The notes below the pieces were generated by a model. It saw only the letters and a program-made list of their open reading frames with translations, ran no database searches and had not been told where the DNA came from. From positions 1 through 47,512 of the forward strand of contig JAFXIZ010000025.1 in the NCBI GenBank assembly GCA_017532725.1: 47,512 nucleotides of DNA, read 5' to 3'. How positions within the stretch are numbered: the stretch's first letter is position 1; every line of letters starts with the position of its first letter. Both the position numbers and the translations under genes were made by a program. This document shows, one piece after another, positions 20,152 through 30,162 of this stretch. Origin of the DNA: Bacteroidaceae bacterium (GTDB lineage: Bacteria > Bacteroidota > Bacteroidia > Bacteroidales > Barnesiellaceae_A).

Positions 20152-22092
20152 TTATTGACGTCCTTTGCCGTTGTGCTTGGCTTGTTGTTTGCGTTGTTCG
20201 CGAAGCAATGCTTCTTGTTGCTTTTGAGCCTCTTCAAGACGTGCCATAAAGCCGCTTTTCTTGCGAGGTTTCTTGGCATTGGCTTCGAGTTCGGCCAGAA
20301 CTTTCTTTTCATCGACAAACTTACGGAATGCCCAAGTTTGGATAATAGTTATCAACAATGAAAGGAAGTAGTAGTAACTAAGACCCGATGCGTAGTTGTT
20401 GAAGAATACAAGGAACATAAGAGGCATCAAGTACATCATCCACTTCATACCGGGCATAGTTTCTTGACCACTTTGCGACATTGTTACCTTGGTGTAGAGT
20501 ATGTTGGTAATGGTCATCAACAAGCAGAAGAGGCTGATGTGGTTGCCAAAGTAGGGTGTGATGAGGGGGATGTAAGTATCCCATTCAACAATGGCATCGT
20601 ATGACGACAAGTCCTTTGCCCACAAGAACGACTCTCCACGCAACTCGATAGATGAGGGGAAGAATGAGAACATAGCCACAAGGATAGGCATCTGCAACAA
20701 CATAGGCAGACAGCCACCCATAGGATTCACTCCGGCTCGGCTATACAATTCCATCATTGCGTTTTGTTTCTTCATCGCATCCTCGGGGTTGGGATACTTC
20801 TCGTTGAGGGCTTGCAGTTGGGGTTGCAATACGCGCATACGCGCTTGCGACTTGTACGACTTGTATGTGAAGGGGAACAAAACAAGTTTGATAAATACGG
20901 TGAGCAGGAATATTATAAGGCCGTAGTTGCTTATAAACTTGCCGAGGAAGTCGAACACATTAATAATAACCAATGTGTTTATCCAACGGAATATAGGCCA
21001 ACCGAGAGGTATCACACGGTCGAGGTCGAGGCGATCTTCTTTGTCAAGACCCTTGTCGTATGAACGGAACAACTTGTAGTCGTTAGGGCCGAGGAATATC
21101 GAGAATGTGCCTACGTTGGCCTCTTGAGGATTGTAGTCTATTACGGTTTCGGTGTGGAAATCCTTGAGGTAAACGGGATCTTTGTCGAGCGACTCGGATG
21201 TGAAGTAAGCCTCTACAAAGTTGTTGTCGGCAATGAATGCCGATGTAAAGAATTGGTCTTTGTAGCCAATCCATTTGAGGCTTGTCTTGGCGTGCTCATC
21301 GTCATTACCTTGTTGCTTGAGGTTTTCTACGTCATCGCCGGCGTATTTGTAGTAAAGCGCACTGTTGTTTTGCTCAAACATACGACCTTTTTCTTGACGA
21401 GGCATCTTCAAGTCCCAATACATATCAAGGTTGACGGTATTCATAGGAATTACCTTCTCCATACCCTTCTGGGTAATCTCCATCTTCACAAGATAACTAT
21501 CCTCGGGCAGTGTATAACGGATGTTCCATTGTGCGCCACCGGCAAGGTTGAGGGTCATATCGACAGTGCTATCGCTTACTGTAGGTGTGAAGTAAAGGTT
21601 TTGAGTATCAATGATACGCGCACCGGCCTTGAAGATGTAGCCATATCGGTTTTCATTGCCCTTGAACAAGGTTACATCGGTCGTGTCCTTGCCTGTATAG
21701 TTCTTGTACTCCTTGAGGGTGGCTTGTTGCAAGTAACCACCTCGGCTCGATATTTCGAGCGAGAGAAGGTTGTTTTCAAGTTTGATAATCTCATCGGTAC
21801 CTTCGGCTACAGGTGCAAATGCGCCGAATTGAGCAATAAGTTCGGCCTTGTGCAATGAGTCGGCAGAGAGGCTGTCAACGGTCACGGGTGTCATCATTGC
21901 TGCTTGGGCAGCCGAGTCGGCTTGTTGTTGCCATTGTTGCATCTCTTGGGCTTGAGCCAATTCGACAGCGGCTATAGAGTCGTTATAGCGTTGTTGTGCT
22001 TGTATCTCCTCGGCCGATGGTTGTGTAAACCACGAGAAGGCTATCACAACGGCAATCATTAATACAAATCCTATAATGGTGTTTTTATCCAT
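20152..22092 (-). CDS. yidC: Membrane protein insertase YidC
   Basis: The 646-residue inner-membrane protein inserts and folds membrane proteins with or after SecYEG. A first transmembrane helix at about 5-22 is followed by a Gln/Ala-rich stretch and the large periplasmic P1 domain (about 80-340). The conserved insertase core runs from about 365 to 600, with YKSQARMRVLQPQLQALNEKY and GGCLPMLLQMPI typical of the family. The C-terminus is basic and glutamine-rich, as is common in Bacteroidetes. It begins 21 bases after the pyrG stop and likely shares its promoter. Confidence 0.97.
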   Translation of the reverse strand: MDKNTIIGFVLMIAVVIAFSWFTQPSAEEIQAQQRYNDSIAAVELAQAQEMQQWQQQADSAAQAAMMTPVTVDSLSADSLHKAELIAQFGAFAPVAEGTDEIIKLENNLLSLEISSRGGYLQQATLKEYKNYTGKDTTDVTLFKGNENRYGYIFKAGARIIDTQNLYFTPTVSDSTVDMTLNLAGGAQWNIRYTLPEDSYLVKMEITQKGMEKVIPMNTVNLDMYWDLKMPRQEKGRMFEQNNSALYYKYAGDDVENLKQQGNDDEHAKTSLKWIGYKDQFFTSAFIADNNFVEAYFTSESLDKDPVYLKDFHTETVIDYNPQEANVGTFSIFLGPNDYKLFRSYDKGLDKEDRLDLDRVIPLGWPIFRWINTLVIINVFDFLGKFISNYGLIIFLLTVFIKLVLFPFTYKSYKSQARMRVLQPQLQALNEKYPNPEDAMKKQNAMMELYSRAGVNPMGGCLPMLLQMPILVAMFSFFPSSIELRGESFLWAKDLSSYDAIVEWDTYIPLITPYFGNHISLFCLLMTITNILYTKVTMSQSGQETMPGMKWMMYLMPLMFLVFFNNYASGLSYYYFLSLLITIIQTWAFRKFVDEKKVLAELEANAKKPRKKSGFMARLEEAQKQQEALLREQRKQQAKHNGKGRQ

Positions 22093-22113
22093 ACTTTTTC
22101 TTATAGATGTTTT

Positions 22114-23787
<1,674 letters not shown>

Positions 23788-23934
23788 TTATGTATGCCCA
23801 ATAGTCAATAAATCAAAAAGAGTGCATATTCGCCGGAATATGACGATGAATACATTAATATATGTGATAGAAAGAATAAAAATAATTCTTTGGATATTGT
23901 TAACTAAATATTTCGTAATAACCCGTATTTATAT

Positions 23935-23942
23935 TATCTTCG
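23935..23942 (+). promoter_or_regulatory. Possible -7 element for the DUF3078 gene
   Basis: TATCTTCG differs from TAnnTTTG at one position and lies 28 bases before the ATG at 23971, the distance seen for the other promoter candidates here. It is a weak match, reported because the gene starts a divergent transcription unit and needs a promoter in this interval. Confidence 0.4.
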
Positions 23943-23970
23943 CACCAAGAACTAAAAAAATGCTTATAAA

Positions 23971-25278
23971 ATGAAATTTTCTACGCGCTTGAGTTTTTTG
24001 ATGATGTGCTTGTGTGCAGGCTTGGCTTCTGCTGTTGCACAAAATGATACTATAGTGGCCGATACTGCCGTAATCGATTCTTTGTCGTTTATTTCGGAGG
24101 TGGAAGATGTTTTGCAGGATCAACTGCCGTCTTACGATATGAGTGTGCTTTTTATGCCACTTGTCTTTGATAAGCAGGAGACTATACCTTATGACAAGTT
24201 GAGTGGTGTCGATACCGATGCCTCGGCCATTATGTGTGCCGCAAATGTCAATAATTATGCTCAGGCCGATTGGTTGGCAAGAGCCAATCGCTTGTCGAAC
24301 AGATTGCACGGCGCTCGCAATTATGTGATGGTCAATCGTCCCGACTTGGTGAAATATAACAGCAACACCTTGCCCAAAGCGCCTGAGGAGTCGATAATAG
24401 TAAACGATCCTACCAAGCAGAAGGTAACTGTTGCCGATAATCCCGATATTGCTCCCACGGCATTGGGTCAAGAGCCGGTAAAGGTTAAGCGTTGGATTAC
24501 TTCGTTTACAAGTGCCATACAGTTGTCGCAAGCCTACGTTTCGGACAATTGGTATCAAGGTGGTACAAGCAGTCTTAACCTCTTGAGCGACCAATTGTTT
24601 ACGATAAACTATAACGACCCTTCGGGCAAACTGTTGTTTGAGAATTTGGTGCAATGGAAGTTTAATCTTACCTCTTCGGCCGAGGATACAGTACACTCGG
24701 TGCGCGTGAGTGAGGATTTGTTCCAAATCAATTCAAAGTTTGGTTACAAGGCGTTTGGTAAGTGGTACTATTCGGCTTCGATGTTGTTCAAGACACAGTT
24801 GCTTACCAATTATGCTGCCAACTCAAATGACATACAGGCCGAGTTCCTTTCGCCCGGTGAGTTGAATATAGGTGTCGGTATGTCGTATTCGCACAGTTAT
24901 GAGAAGCCTGTCAAACTGTCGCATACTCTCACCATATCGCCTCTCTCTTACAACTTGCGTTTCTCGAAGAGTTTAGATCCTGTTAAGTTTGGTATTGATA
25001 AGGGTCGCACTCGTAATGAGTTCGGTTCTTCTATCGACTATACGCTCACTTGGGATATTCGCTACAACATTCGTTGGATGAGTCACGTTTATGCGTTTAC
25101 CAACTACGAAAACCTGTTGCTTGAGTGGACCAACTCGTTGGACTTCTCTTTCTCGACATATTTCTCGGCACGCTTGTACATCGACTTGCGTTATGACGAC
25201 AGCGTAGCACCCGATCCTAAATTGGGCTATCTGCAAATCAAGGAGTTGCTGAGTATAGGTTTCTCTTATAAGTTGTAA
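23971..25278 (+). CDS. DUF3078 family outer-membrane beta-barrel protein
   Basis: The 435-residue protein has a signal peptide (MKFSTRLSFLMMCLCAGLASA, cut near VAQN). From about residue 170 it shows the DUF3078 signature: a Trp-rich strand with DNWYQGGTSSLNLL, then alternating aromatic and polar strands to the C-terminus, ending GFSYKL. This suggests a beta-barrel in the outer membrane, common in Bacteroidetes but of unknown function. It is followed after one base by a small exported protein, so the two are likely made together. Confidence 0.8.
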   Translation: MKFSTRLSFLMMCLCAGLASAVAQNDTIVADTAVIDSLSFISEVEDVLQDQLPSYDMSVLFMPLVFDKQETIPYDKLSGVDTDASAIMCAANVNNYAQADWLARANRLSNRLHGARNYVMVNRPDLVKYNSNTLPKAPEESIIVNDPTKQKVTVADNPDIAPTALGQEPVKVKRWITSFTSAIQLSQAYVSDNWYQGGTSSLNLLSDQLFTINYNDPSGKLLFENLVQWKFNLTSSAEDTVHSVRVSEDLFQINSKFGYKAFGKWYYSASMLFKTQLLTNYAANSNDIQAEFLSPGELNIGVGMSYSHSYEKPVKLSHTLTISPLSYNLRFSKSLDPVKFGIDKGRTRNEFGSSIDYTLTWDIRYNIRWMSHVYAFTNYENLLLEWTNSLDFSFSTYFSARLYIDLRYDDSVAPDPKLGYLQIKELLSIGFSYKL

Positions 25279-25279
25279 T

Positions 25280-25846
25280 ATGTGCAATAGACTGTGTTGT
25301 ATGGTGTTGTCGGTGCTTATTGTGCCGATACTTACTTGTTGCAACTCATTCTATTCTCGTGGATATGGGCAGGGCGCAGTCAATTATGAACTGCCCGATA
25401 CGCTCGATAAGAATACCTTTGTAGCCTACCTCGATACGGCTGCTATTGATGATTGGGAGGGAATATGGCTGTTGTTAGGCCCCGAACAGCATTGTTTCTT
25501 GGCCATCGAGCGCATCAATAATTCGATGCAGAAGGCTGTATATACGCACCGTCTGCGACTGTGGGAGCCTTATTATGTCGGTGGGGTATATAGGGTAGAG
25601 CCGGGAGTGGTGGTAGGTTATCTCGAACAAGGAATATACGATTATGAGAAGAGGTTGTCGCTGTATGAAGGTTTCTTCTTGTCGCGACGTCGTTATGATA
25701 CAAGTGTGTTCCTTAACGAAACTAAAAGACTGATACTGTTTGAGGACAATAAACGATACAAGTCGCAGCCCGAACGCAAGGGAATGAAGCGTGTGTATCC
25801 TATAAAATCGCATAACGAGCGAGAACCCAAGGTACGCTATCTGTAG
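25280..25846 (+). CDS. Exported protein of unknown function, downstream of DUF3078
   Basis: The 188-residue protein starts with a hydrophobic leader (MCNRLCCMVLSVLIVPILTCC). The two cysteines suggest a lipoprotein, but the residue before either cysteine (Thr or Cys) is unlike the usual Gly, Ala or Ser. The mature part is mostly polar with a very basic C-terminus (many Lys and Arg after residue 140), which would be odd for a transmembrane protein. It lies 1 base after the DUF3078 stop, so co-expression is likely. I do not recognise the family. Confidence 0.65.
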   Translation: MCNRLCCMVLSVLIVPILTCCNSFYSRGYGQGAVNYELPDTLDKNTFVAYLDTAAIDDWEGIWLLLGPEQHCFLAIERINNSMQKAVYTHRLRLWEPYYVGGVYRVEPGVVVGYLEQGIYDYEKRLSLYEGFFLSRRRYDTSVFLNETKRLILFEDNKRYKSQPERKGMKRVYPIKSHNEREPKVRYL

Positions 25847-25856
25847 GATGGAAGCG

Positions 25857-26309
25857 TCAGTCTAATTTGGTAAAGATGTACCGATAGTCGTTGTACTTGA
25901 GAATCATCTCATCCCAATTGAGTTTTTCGATAACAAAGGTAGGCGATAACACATCGATATAGAGCGACTCTAAATCGCGCAACATTGCTGCTTTTTCCTC
26001 TTCGGTTATGGCATCATTAGCGTTGCCTTTGTGCTTGTAAAAATCTACTTGCATCAGGTCATCTTGTCGGCTATACAGTCCGGTGAAGGTTATATATTCG
26101 TAGGTGAGGTAGTTGACCTTGCGTACCTGTATGATGTCGCTTTGGAATGCAAAAAACACGGTATCGCAGGCGAATGTATTGCTTTCATATTCAATAGATT
26201 CCAATCTCCATTGACCAAAAAGTTCGCCTATGTAGCCATCGTTTTGTAAACACGATGTGGTGATGCATAGTGTTATGGCAGTTATGATGATGTATAGGGC
26301 TTGTTTCAT
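25857..26309 (-). CDS. Lipocalin-like lipoprotein
   Basis: The 150-residue protein has a lipoprotein signal (hydrophobic leader, then TSCLQND with Cys20). The mature part begins FGQWRLESIEY, the G-x-W motif of small lipocalin-like domains in Bacteroidetes, followed by alternating beta strands ending in a Tyr/Phe-rich strand. It should face the periplasm on the outer membrane. It starts 3 bases after the Wzi-like gene stop, making a two-gene operon. Ligand and function are unknown. Confidence 0.68.
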   Translation of the reverse strand: MKQALYIIITAITLCITTSCLQNDGYIGELFGQWRLESIEYESNTFACDTVFFAFQSDIIQVRKVNYLTYEYITFTGLYSRQDDLMQVDFYKHKGNANDAITEEEKAAMLRDLESLYIDVLSPTFVIEKLNWDEMILKYNDYRYIFTKLD

Positions 26310-26312
26310 ATC

Positions 26313-27869
26313 TTATTTAGTTTTCTTCTTGAAACTGAATAGTTTACCACTCTTCTTTACGCTGAGGCTGATGCCGGTGTTGTCGCCTATCAAGTTGCCG
26401 GCATCGATGGCAACAGCACCACAGAACTGCCACCCGTCGAGGGTGTGTGGCGCATAGGTGCATTCTATAAGCATCGAAGCCTGATACCTGTCTTGTCGAG
26501 CCGGTATAAAGGGTGTTCCCCAAGCCTCGCGATACGATGCCATAATGCGATATTGCCAATCATCATTCATATAGCCTCGCAATGCAAGGTGTCCACCTCT
26601 TACGCGAGTGTTGAGGTAGCGCATATAGCCATCGGTATTGTACATAATGGAGGGTGACATAGGTGTTCCTATACCGAATCCTCCTTGTTGCCAACCATTG
26701 AAGAAGTAGTTGTTGTAATAGTCGTCACCACCCGATGTGGCAGTTGTTACTTGAGTGTCTTCGTAGTCGTTGGGTTGCCACGGTATCGCGCCACTTTGGT
26801 TGTCGAGGCCTATATATTCTATTACAACATCCGATATTATGCTGCGACGGTTGGTGTGGTAGGATATACCCCACAAGCCGTCAAATCCGTTCTGCTTGCC
26901 CATACCCGAGCCATCTTCATATATCCATTGGGTGTATAATCGCAGTTTCGACTCATTGCCGAACTTGTACTCGGCTGCCATATCGATGGCTCCAATGTGG
27001 TTGCCGTAGGTAAACAATTGATCGCCTTTGATGGCACTCCCATCGCCGGCACTTGGCAAGAATGCTTGCAGGAACGACTTGAAGTTGAGGGGCGATTGTT
27101 GTGTCGATGTATGTTTGCCATCGTGATAGGCCTTGTTAATGCCACCAAACTGCACGCCGTCTTCTATTCCTATTGTAAAGACAAAAGGCTTGTTGGGGTT
27201 GGAGCGAAGGTACAATGACTTGTAGTGGTAATATACATCGGTTGTAATAAATGATGTGTAATATCCGTAGTGGTTGCGCAGGTAGTCGTCACCCAAGAAT
27301 TTTCCGTATGCAATATCACCTTTTATCTGTACCCAACCTTTGGTGAGTGGTATATCGACAAATCGATGAAATCCTATTTGTACCTGTGGGATGGGGCGAG
27401 TATTGCCCGATAGTATCAAGTTGCCCGATGATAGGTCGAAATTGGTAATGGGGTTTTCGTGGGCTTTCTCTCTCATACCTATCGACAAGAAGAGCGAGCG
27501 GTACTTGATGTCGGCATACAACTGTTGTATGCGAAATATTTGAGGCCTTACTTGCTTGGTTGTGAAAGCACCGTTTTCCCACTGTCGCACCGGCGATGTT
27601 GTTTCGTAGTTGCCCATCAACTCCACACCGGCTGCGTATGAGAAACGTTTGGTGCTATCCATCTCAATGAATGCTCCGGCTCGCAGATATACACCACAAC
27701 CGTTGGCTACTGTACCGTAACGGTTGGCTGTCATATAGTATGGTGCAAAGTCGCGAGGCGATGCGTGAGCCGATAATTCGGTGCTATACACAACTCCATC
27801 CTGACCTTGTGTGGTCATAGCCAAGGAGCATATAGCGAGCAGTATAAGCAGTAATGATTTTCTTTTCAT
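26313..27869 (-). CDS. Wzi-like capsule assembly family outer-membrane beta-barrel
   Basis: The 518-residue protein has a signal peptide (MKRKSLLLILLAICSLAMTTQG). The mature part is made of alternating aromatic strands with turns such as RNHYGYYTSFITTDVYYHYK and a C-terminal strand near LIGDNTGISLSVKKSGKLF, fitting the Wzi-like capsule assembly proteins of Bacteroidetes. Wzi of enterobacteria helps hold capsule on the outer surface. The lipoprotein gene is 3 bases downstream. The polysaccharide locus starts about 3 kb away, which makes the role plausible but not proven. Confidence 0.72.
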   Translation of the reverse strand: MKRKSLLLILLAICSLAMTTQGQDGVVYSTELSAHASPRDFAPYYMTANRYGTVANGCGVYLRAGAFIEMDSTKRFSYAAGVELMGNYETTSPVRQWENGAFTTKQVRPQIFRIQQLYADIKYRSLFLSIGMREKAHENPITNFDLSSGNLILSGNTRPIPQVQIGFHRFVDIPLTKGWVQIKGDIAYGKFLGDDYLRNHYGYYTSFITTDVYYHYKSLYLRSNPNKPFVFTIGIEDGVQFGGINKAYHDGKHTSTQQSPLNFKSFLQAFLPSAGDGSAIKGDQLFTYGNHIGAIDMAAEYKFGNESKLRLYTQWIYEDGSGMGKQNGFDGLWGISYHTNRRSIISDVVIEYIGLDNQSGAIPWQPNDYEDTQVTTATSGGDDYYNNYFFNGWQQGGFGIGTPMSPSIMYNTDGYMRYLNTRVRGGHLALRGYMNDDWQYRIMASYREAWGTPFIPARQDRYQASMLIECTYAPHTLDGWQFCGAVAIDAGNLIGDNTGISLSVKKSGKLFSFKKKTK

Positions 27870-27891
27870 TGGAATGTGTTGCTATATGGTG

Positions 27892-27899
27892 CAAATATA
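27892..27899 (-). promoter_or_regulatory. Candidate -7 element for the Wzi-like gene
   Basis: The minus strand reads TATATTTG, an exact TAnnTTTG match, 23 bases before the ATG. No matching -33 at 19 bases. Confidence 0.55.
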
Positions 27900-27942
27900 G
27901 TAATTCCTTTCAAATAAAACAGGGTAACAAGGGTGTATAATA

Positions 27943-27977
27943 CAATAGGGCAACCAATCGATGTGGTCGCCCTATTG
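27943..27977 (-). terminator. Hairpin after the second beta-barrel gene
   Basis: The arms CAATAGGGCAACCA (27943-27956) and TGGTCGCCCTATTG (27964-27977) pair over 14 positions with one mismatched pair and a seven-base loop, 22 bases beyond the barrel stop. The minus-strand tail (TATTATA) is only moderately T-rich, so termination is likely but perhaps incomplete. Confidence 0.7.
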
Positions 27978-27998
27978 TAAGATAGTATAATTACTGCA

Positions 27999-28625
27999 TC
28001 AGAATGAGAAACCGAGGTGGAAACCTACGTTGTTTATTCCGTTGATGTCGTAAGTGAGTATTCGGCTTTGATTGGTTGAGTAGTTATAGTATGCAGCAAT
28101 GTGGATACCGTAGCGTTTTGCTGCCGAAGGATAGATTGTTACACCCACCTCGGGTTGCACGTTGAAACCCCATTTCTCTTCGTAAAATTCCCACACTTGT
28201 GTTGTCGAAGATGTGCGCGAGAACATAGTACCAATCTTGGCTGTTACATACGGCTCAAACATCGTATCTTCTACAAAGCGATATTTGAGTAATGCGCCGA
28301 ATGGTATTTGGAATACCGAGTGTATTTGGTCGGTGTAGAGGTGGCTCGACTCGTTGAGTTGTAACAACTCCTCGCCTATGTGCTTGTTGGCTGTGTGGAA
28401 CGAGGCATACAAGCCCACCGCCAACTTGGAGTTGACATAATAACCACCTTCAAAGTTCATACCCCATCCGGTAGGTGTGTCGGCATAGTCGTTGCCTACT
28501 ATTGCGTTGAACTGCCAATCGATGTTGAAGTACATCGGTTTGTATAATTGAGCCGAGGCTGTGAGTGTGCAAATGGTACCCGATAGTACCACGATTGCCG
28601 CTATTATAGAGAGTCTTCTTTTCAT
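27999..28625 (-). CDS. Outer-membrane beta-barrel protein, copy B of the tandem module
   Basis: The 208-residue protein has a signal peptide ending near LTASAQ and a barrel of alternating aromatic strands ending in the terminal Phe of GFSF. It starts at ATG 28623-28625; a longer open frame upstream overlaps the DUF4136 gene and has no signal peptide. It is clearly homologous to the 208-residue barrel at 29478-30104, sharing WGMNFEGGYY, KWGFNVQPE/SWGFNVQPE and YNYSTN. It begins 19 bases after the DUF4136 stop. The family resembles small eight-stranded OmpA/OmpW-like barrels; the role is unknown. Confidence 0.75.
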   Translation of the reverse strand: MKRRLSIIAAIVVLSGTICTLTASAQLYKPMYFNIDWQFNAIVGNDYADTPTGWGMNFEGGYYVNSKLAVGLYASFHTANKHIGEELLQLNESSHLYTDQIHSVFQIPFGALLKYRFVEDTMFEPYVTAKIGTMFSRTSSTTQVWEFYEEKWGFNVQPEVGVTIYPSAAKRYGIHIAAYYNYSTNQSRILTYDINGINNVGFHLGFSF

Positions 28626-28644
28626 TTTTGTCGAGTGCTTGTGG

Positions 28645-29301
28645 TTATTGTGCATTACTGTTGATATAGGGCGATTGCTCAAATGCCTGGTATATACCGG
28701 CAACGGCATTGGCAATGTTTATCTGGTTGCTTGTCTCGATACCGGCCAAAACCGATGTCCATACAAAGGGCAGTTGCTTGGTCTCTTTGTCGGCTTCCTT
28801 CAAGGCTATCATTTCGGTAACCAAACTGCCTACGGTGTAAGAGTAACCAACGCTGTAGGGGTAGTAGGGGTACCAATCGATGTAGAACGGATCCCAATAA
28901 TCCATAGGCCAATAGTAGTAATCCCACCAATAGGGATATACATATCCTACATATTCGTGTGTGTTCTTAATGTAGGTCAATATAATGCCCAAGTCGGCTT
29001 GTTTACGGTCGGCTACTTGTCTATATCCCTTTGCACTCATTTCGCTTACAACGGCTTCTACTATTTGGCGAGCGCGAGGGTCGCTTGTCGAGTAGTATTG
29101 AGGCTCGGTGTATCTTGTATCGATCTTTAACAAACTGTCGGGGATGTAGAATGTCTTGTATTGCGAGAAGTCGCATTGATTGTCGTAATGGGTATATACC
29201 ATCAGGTCGGTCGATAGTTGCTCCATATCGGGGGCTTTCTGACAAGCCGTGGCTATGATTGCCATTATAAACAGTGGGAGAAGTTTCTTGATTTTTGTCA
29301 T
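28645..29301 (-). CDS. DUF4136 family lipoprotein, copy B of the tandem module
   Basis: The 218-residue protein has a lipoprotein signal with Cys20 (IIATACQKAP). The mature protein has the DUF4136 pattern: YTHYDNQCDFSQYKTFYIPD near residue 36-55, RARQIVEAVVSEMSAKGY near 76-93 and ADLGIILTYI. Residues 117-155 are extraordinarily aromatic, with 21 of 39 Tyr, Trp or Phe. It has a nearly perfect consensus promoter and is followed by its barrel partner. It is homologous to the gene at 30163-30819 (both 218 residues). Confidence 0.8.
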   Translation of the reverse strand: MTKIKKLLPLFIMAIIATACQKAPDMEQLSTDLMVYTHYDNQCDFSQYKTFYIPDSLLKIDTRYTEPQYYSTSDPRARQIVEAVVSEMSAKGYRQVADRKQADLGIILTYIKNTHEYVGYVYPYWWDYYYWPMDYWDPFYIDWYPYYPYSVGYSYTVGSLVTEMIALKEADKETKQLPFVWTSVLAGIETSNQINIANAVAGIYQAFEQSPYINSNAQ

Positions 29302-29331
29302 AGAATTAATATTTTATATATAAATATGCCA

Positions 29332-29362
29332 CAAAGATATACTAATTTTTGTAAATGGCAAA
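29332..29362 (-). promoter_or_regulatory. Consensus Bacteroidetes promoter for copy B
   Basis: On the minus strand TTTG lies at 29362-29359 and TATCTTTG at 29339-29332, separated by exactly 19 bases. This matches the TTTG-N19-TAnnTTTG promoter consensus. The predicted start of transcription is about 25 bases before the ATG at 29301. It is the best full promoter match seen in this window. Confidence 0.8.
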
Positions 29363-29402
29363 AGGTTTTACTCTATTCAATAATAATTTGTTTTGTGATG
29401 TT

Positions 29403-29451
29403 ATAAAACAGAGGGGGCTGCACCCAAAGTATCTCTTCAGGTACAGCCTCT
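29403..29451 (-). terminator. Terminator after the first barrel gene (copy A)
   Basis: GAGGGGGCTGCACC (29411-29424) pairs with GGTACAGCCTCT (29440-29451) over about 9-10 positions with one mismatch, and on the minus strand it is followed by a T-rich tract (GTTTTAT). It separates copy A from copy B, so the two copies have independent transcription. Confidence 0.72.
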
Positions 29452-29477
29452 ATAGGTAAGAAATGAATGTTTGTCTA

Positions 29478-30104
29478 TCAGAACGACAAGCCGAGGTGGA
29501 AGCCTATGTTGTTGTAGCCGTCGATGTTGTAAGTGAGAACTTTACTCTTGTTGGTCGAGTAGTTGTAGTAGATGGCGAGGTGCATACCTATACGTTTTGA
29601 TGGCATCGGGTAGAAGGTCATACCCAACTCGGGTTGTACATTGAAACCCCACGACTTGTCATAGTAGGTATATACCTGTGTTTCCGACTCCATACGGGCG
29701 TACATCGCTCCGAGTTTTACGGCTATATATGGCTCAAACATACCATATTCTATAAATCGCCAGCGCGCTGCCATACCGAATGGCACTTGATATATGGAGT
29801 GTTGTTGGTCGGCATATAGGCTCTCGGTGCTGCTCAAGTGTAATACTTGTTCGCCTATGTACTTGTTGTTGGTGTGATACGAAACGTATAGTCCCAACGA
29901 CATTTGGGGAATGATGTAGTAGCCACCTTCAAAGTTCATACCCCATCCACTGCCTCTATTGGCGTAGTCGTTGCCAATGGGTATGTTGAATTGCCAATCG
30001 ACATTGAAGTATCCACCCTTGAGTAATTGGGCTTGCGCTATCGAGGGCGATGTGATGGCAGCAAATAGCAATATTACGCCCACTATTTTAGTTATCTTTT
30101 TCAT
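29478..30104 (-). CDS. Outer-membrane beta-barrel protein, copy A of the tandem module
   Basis: The 208-residue protein has a signal peptide ending near SIAQAQ and the barrel pattern with terminal GLSF. It shares length and long identical stretches with the barrel at 27999-28625 (IGNDYA/VGNDYA, GWGMNFEGGYY, NYSTN), so the two are paralogs. It follows the copy A lipoprotein by 58 bases, a wider gap than in copy B. No recognisable enzymatic motif is present. Confidence 0.75.
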   Translation of the reverse strand: MKKITKIVGVILLFAAITSPSIAQAQLLKGGYFNVDWQFNIPIGNDYANRGSGWGMNFEGGYYIIPQMSLGLYVSYHTNNKYIGEQVLHLSSTESLYADQQHSIYQVPFGMAARWRFIEYGMFEPYIAVKLGAMYARMESETQVYTYYDKSWGFNVQPELGMTFYPMPSKRIGMHLAIYYNYSTNKSKVLTYNIDGYNNIGFHLGLSF

Positions 30105-30162
30105 CGTAGTAAATTATTAAAGTGACACAATGCGTGGTAATGTGTGGTGATGCGTACACACG

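Noticed and set aside
28625-28715. N-terminal extension of the barrel frame (copy B)
   Set aside because: It overlaps the DUF4136 gene and places the signal peptide at residue 31; the ATG at 28623-28625 gives a normal leader and matches the length of copy A.
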